Positions 7,091 to 7,640 of a stretch of 7,640 nt of DNA are shown one piece after another. The translations under genes were made by a program, and so were the position numbers. Below the pieces are notes generated by a model. That model saw only the letters and a program-made list of their open reading frames with translations. It did no database searches and had not been told where the DNA came from. This DNA is from an uncultured Ectothiorhodospiraceae bacterium (GTDB lineage Bacteria > Pseudomonadota > Gammaproteobacteria > UBA9214). The stretch spans positions 1 through 7,640 of the forward strand of contig CAMYKJ010000064.1 of the NCBI GenBank assembly GCA_947258945.1, given 5' to 3'. Numbering within the stretch: position 1 is the first letter of the stretch; the number at the start of each line of letters is the position of its first letter.

Positions 7091-7640
7091 ATGTCGAATA
7101 ATCAGTTATTTACTTCAGAATCCGTCTCCGAGGGTCACCCGGACAAGATTGCAGACCAGATTTCCGACGCCGTACTCGATGCCATGCTGGCCGAGGATAC
7201 CCAGGCGCGCGTCGCCGTCGAGACACTCATCAAGACCGGCATGGTCATTATTGCCGGCGAGGTCACAACCTCGGCCTGGGTTGATCTCGAGGAGATCGTC
7301 CGCCACACGGTGCGTGATATCGGCTACGACAGTTCGGAGGTCGGCTTCGACTGGGCCTCCTGTGCGGTGTTGAACGCCATCGGCAAGCAGTCACCGGACA
7401 TCGCCATGGGTGTGGATGAGTCGGAGGACCATGAACAGGGTGCCGGCGACCAGGGCCTGATGTTTGGATATGCCAGCAACGAGACGGACGTGCTGATGCC
7501 GGCGCCCATCACCTTCGCCCATCGCCTGGTCAAACGCCAGGCCGAGGTGCGCAAGAACGGCACCCTGTCCTGGTTGCGACCGGACGCCAAAAGCCAGCTC
7601 ACCTTCCGCTATGAAAATGACCGTCCGGTCGGCATCGATG
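7091..7640 (+). CDS. metK: S-adenosylmethionine synthetase (methionine adenosyltransferase), 5' part
   Basis: Makes S-adenosylmethionine from methionine and ATP in the cytoplasm. The window holds 183 complete codons; the E. coli enzyme has about 384, so roughly half is present and the gene runs off the right edge without a frame break. The N-terminal domain has [15 protein letters not shown], with catalytic His16 and metal ligand Asp18. [10 protein letters not shown], the [14 protein letters not shown] segment, the active-site loop [11 protein letters not shown] (117-127) and [12 protein letters not shown] follow, ending in [10 protein letters not shown] just before the edge. All match E. coli MetK closely. 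The ATG at 7091 fits the family start ([17 protein letters not shown]), although no clear Shine-Dalgarno sequence precedes it. The gene is divergent from the thioredoxin-fold gene. I see no SAM-binding riboswitch in the short 115-bp upstream region. Confidence 0.97.
   Translation, partial: MSNNQLFTSESVSEGHPDKIADQISDAVLDAMLAEDTQARVAVETLIKTGMVIIAGEVTTSAWVDLEEIVRHTVRDIGYDSSEVGFDWASCAVLNAIGKQSPDIAMGVDESEDHEQGAGDQGLMFGYASNETDVLMPAPITFAHRLVKRQAEVRKNGTLSWLRPDAKSQLTFRYENDRPVGID

Overview
The window reads as a central-carbon (glycolysis/Calvin-Benson) gene cluster from a GC-rich gammaproteobacterium. The proteins resemble Escherichia coli GapA, TktA, PykA, Pgk and MetK along their whole length. The class II aldolase at the left edge is instead of the Calvin-cycle (CbbA-like) subtype. 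The gene order tkt-gap-pgk-pyk-fba is the kind seen in autotrophic proteobacteria such as purple sulfur and sulfur-oxidising bacteria. Autotrophy is an inference: no RuBisCO or phosphoribulokinase gene lies in the window.

Layout, right to left on the minus strand: a thioredoxin-fold protein (6406-6975); a 376-bp non-coding stretch (6030-6405) holding a probable structured RNA that ends in a strong terminator; transketolase (4041-6029); GapA-type GAPDH (2972-3970); phosphoglycerate kinase (1633-2762); pyruvate kinase (148-1593); and the first 13 codons of fructose-bisphosphate aldolase (1-41). The only plus-strand gene is the start of metK (7091 to the right edge), divergent from the thioredoxin-fold gene across a 115-bp region with two related palindromes.

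The enzymes form a connected block. Aldolase and transketolase handle sugar phosphates. GAPDH and PGK interconvert triose phosphate and 3-phosphoglycerate. Pyruvate kinase makes pyruvate and ATP. All four intercistronic gaps (70, 209, 15-39 and 106 bp) carry an inverted repeat. The most elaborate is a roughly 118-bp imperfect palindrome between gap and pgk.

The main anomaly is in pgk. Its N-terminal 54 codons and its last about 320 codons are well conserved but in different frames. Comparison with the family indicates that about 49 nt are missing, removing the Ser-His-Leu-Gly-Arg-Pro substrate-binding motif. As written the gene cannot make a working enzyme, so this is either a real inactivating deletion or an assembly/consensus error. 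The second point of interest is the candidate 189-nt non-coding RNA upstream of tkt. I see no CRISPR array, transposase, tRNA or rRNA, and no new multi-gene system.
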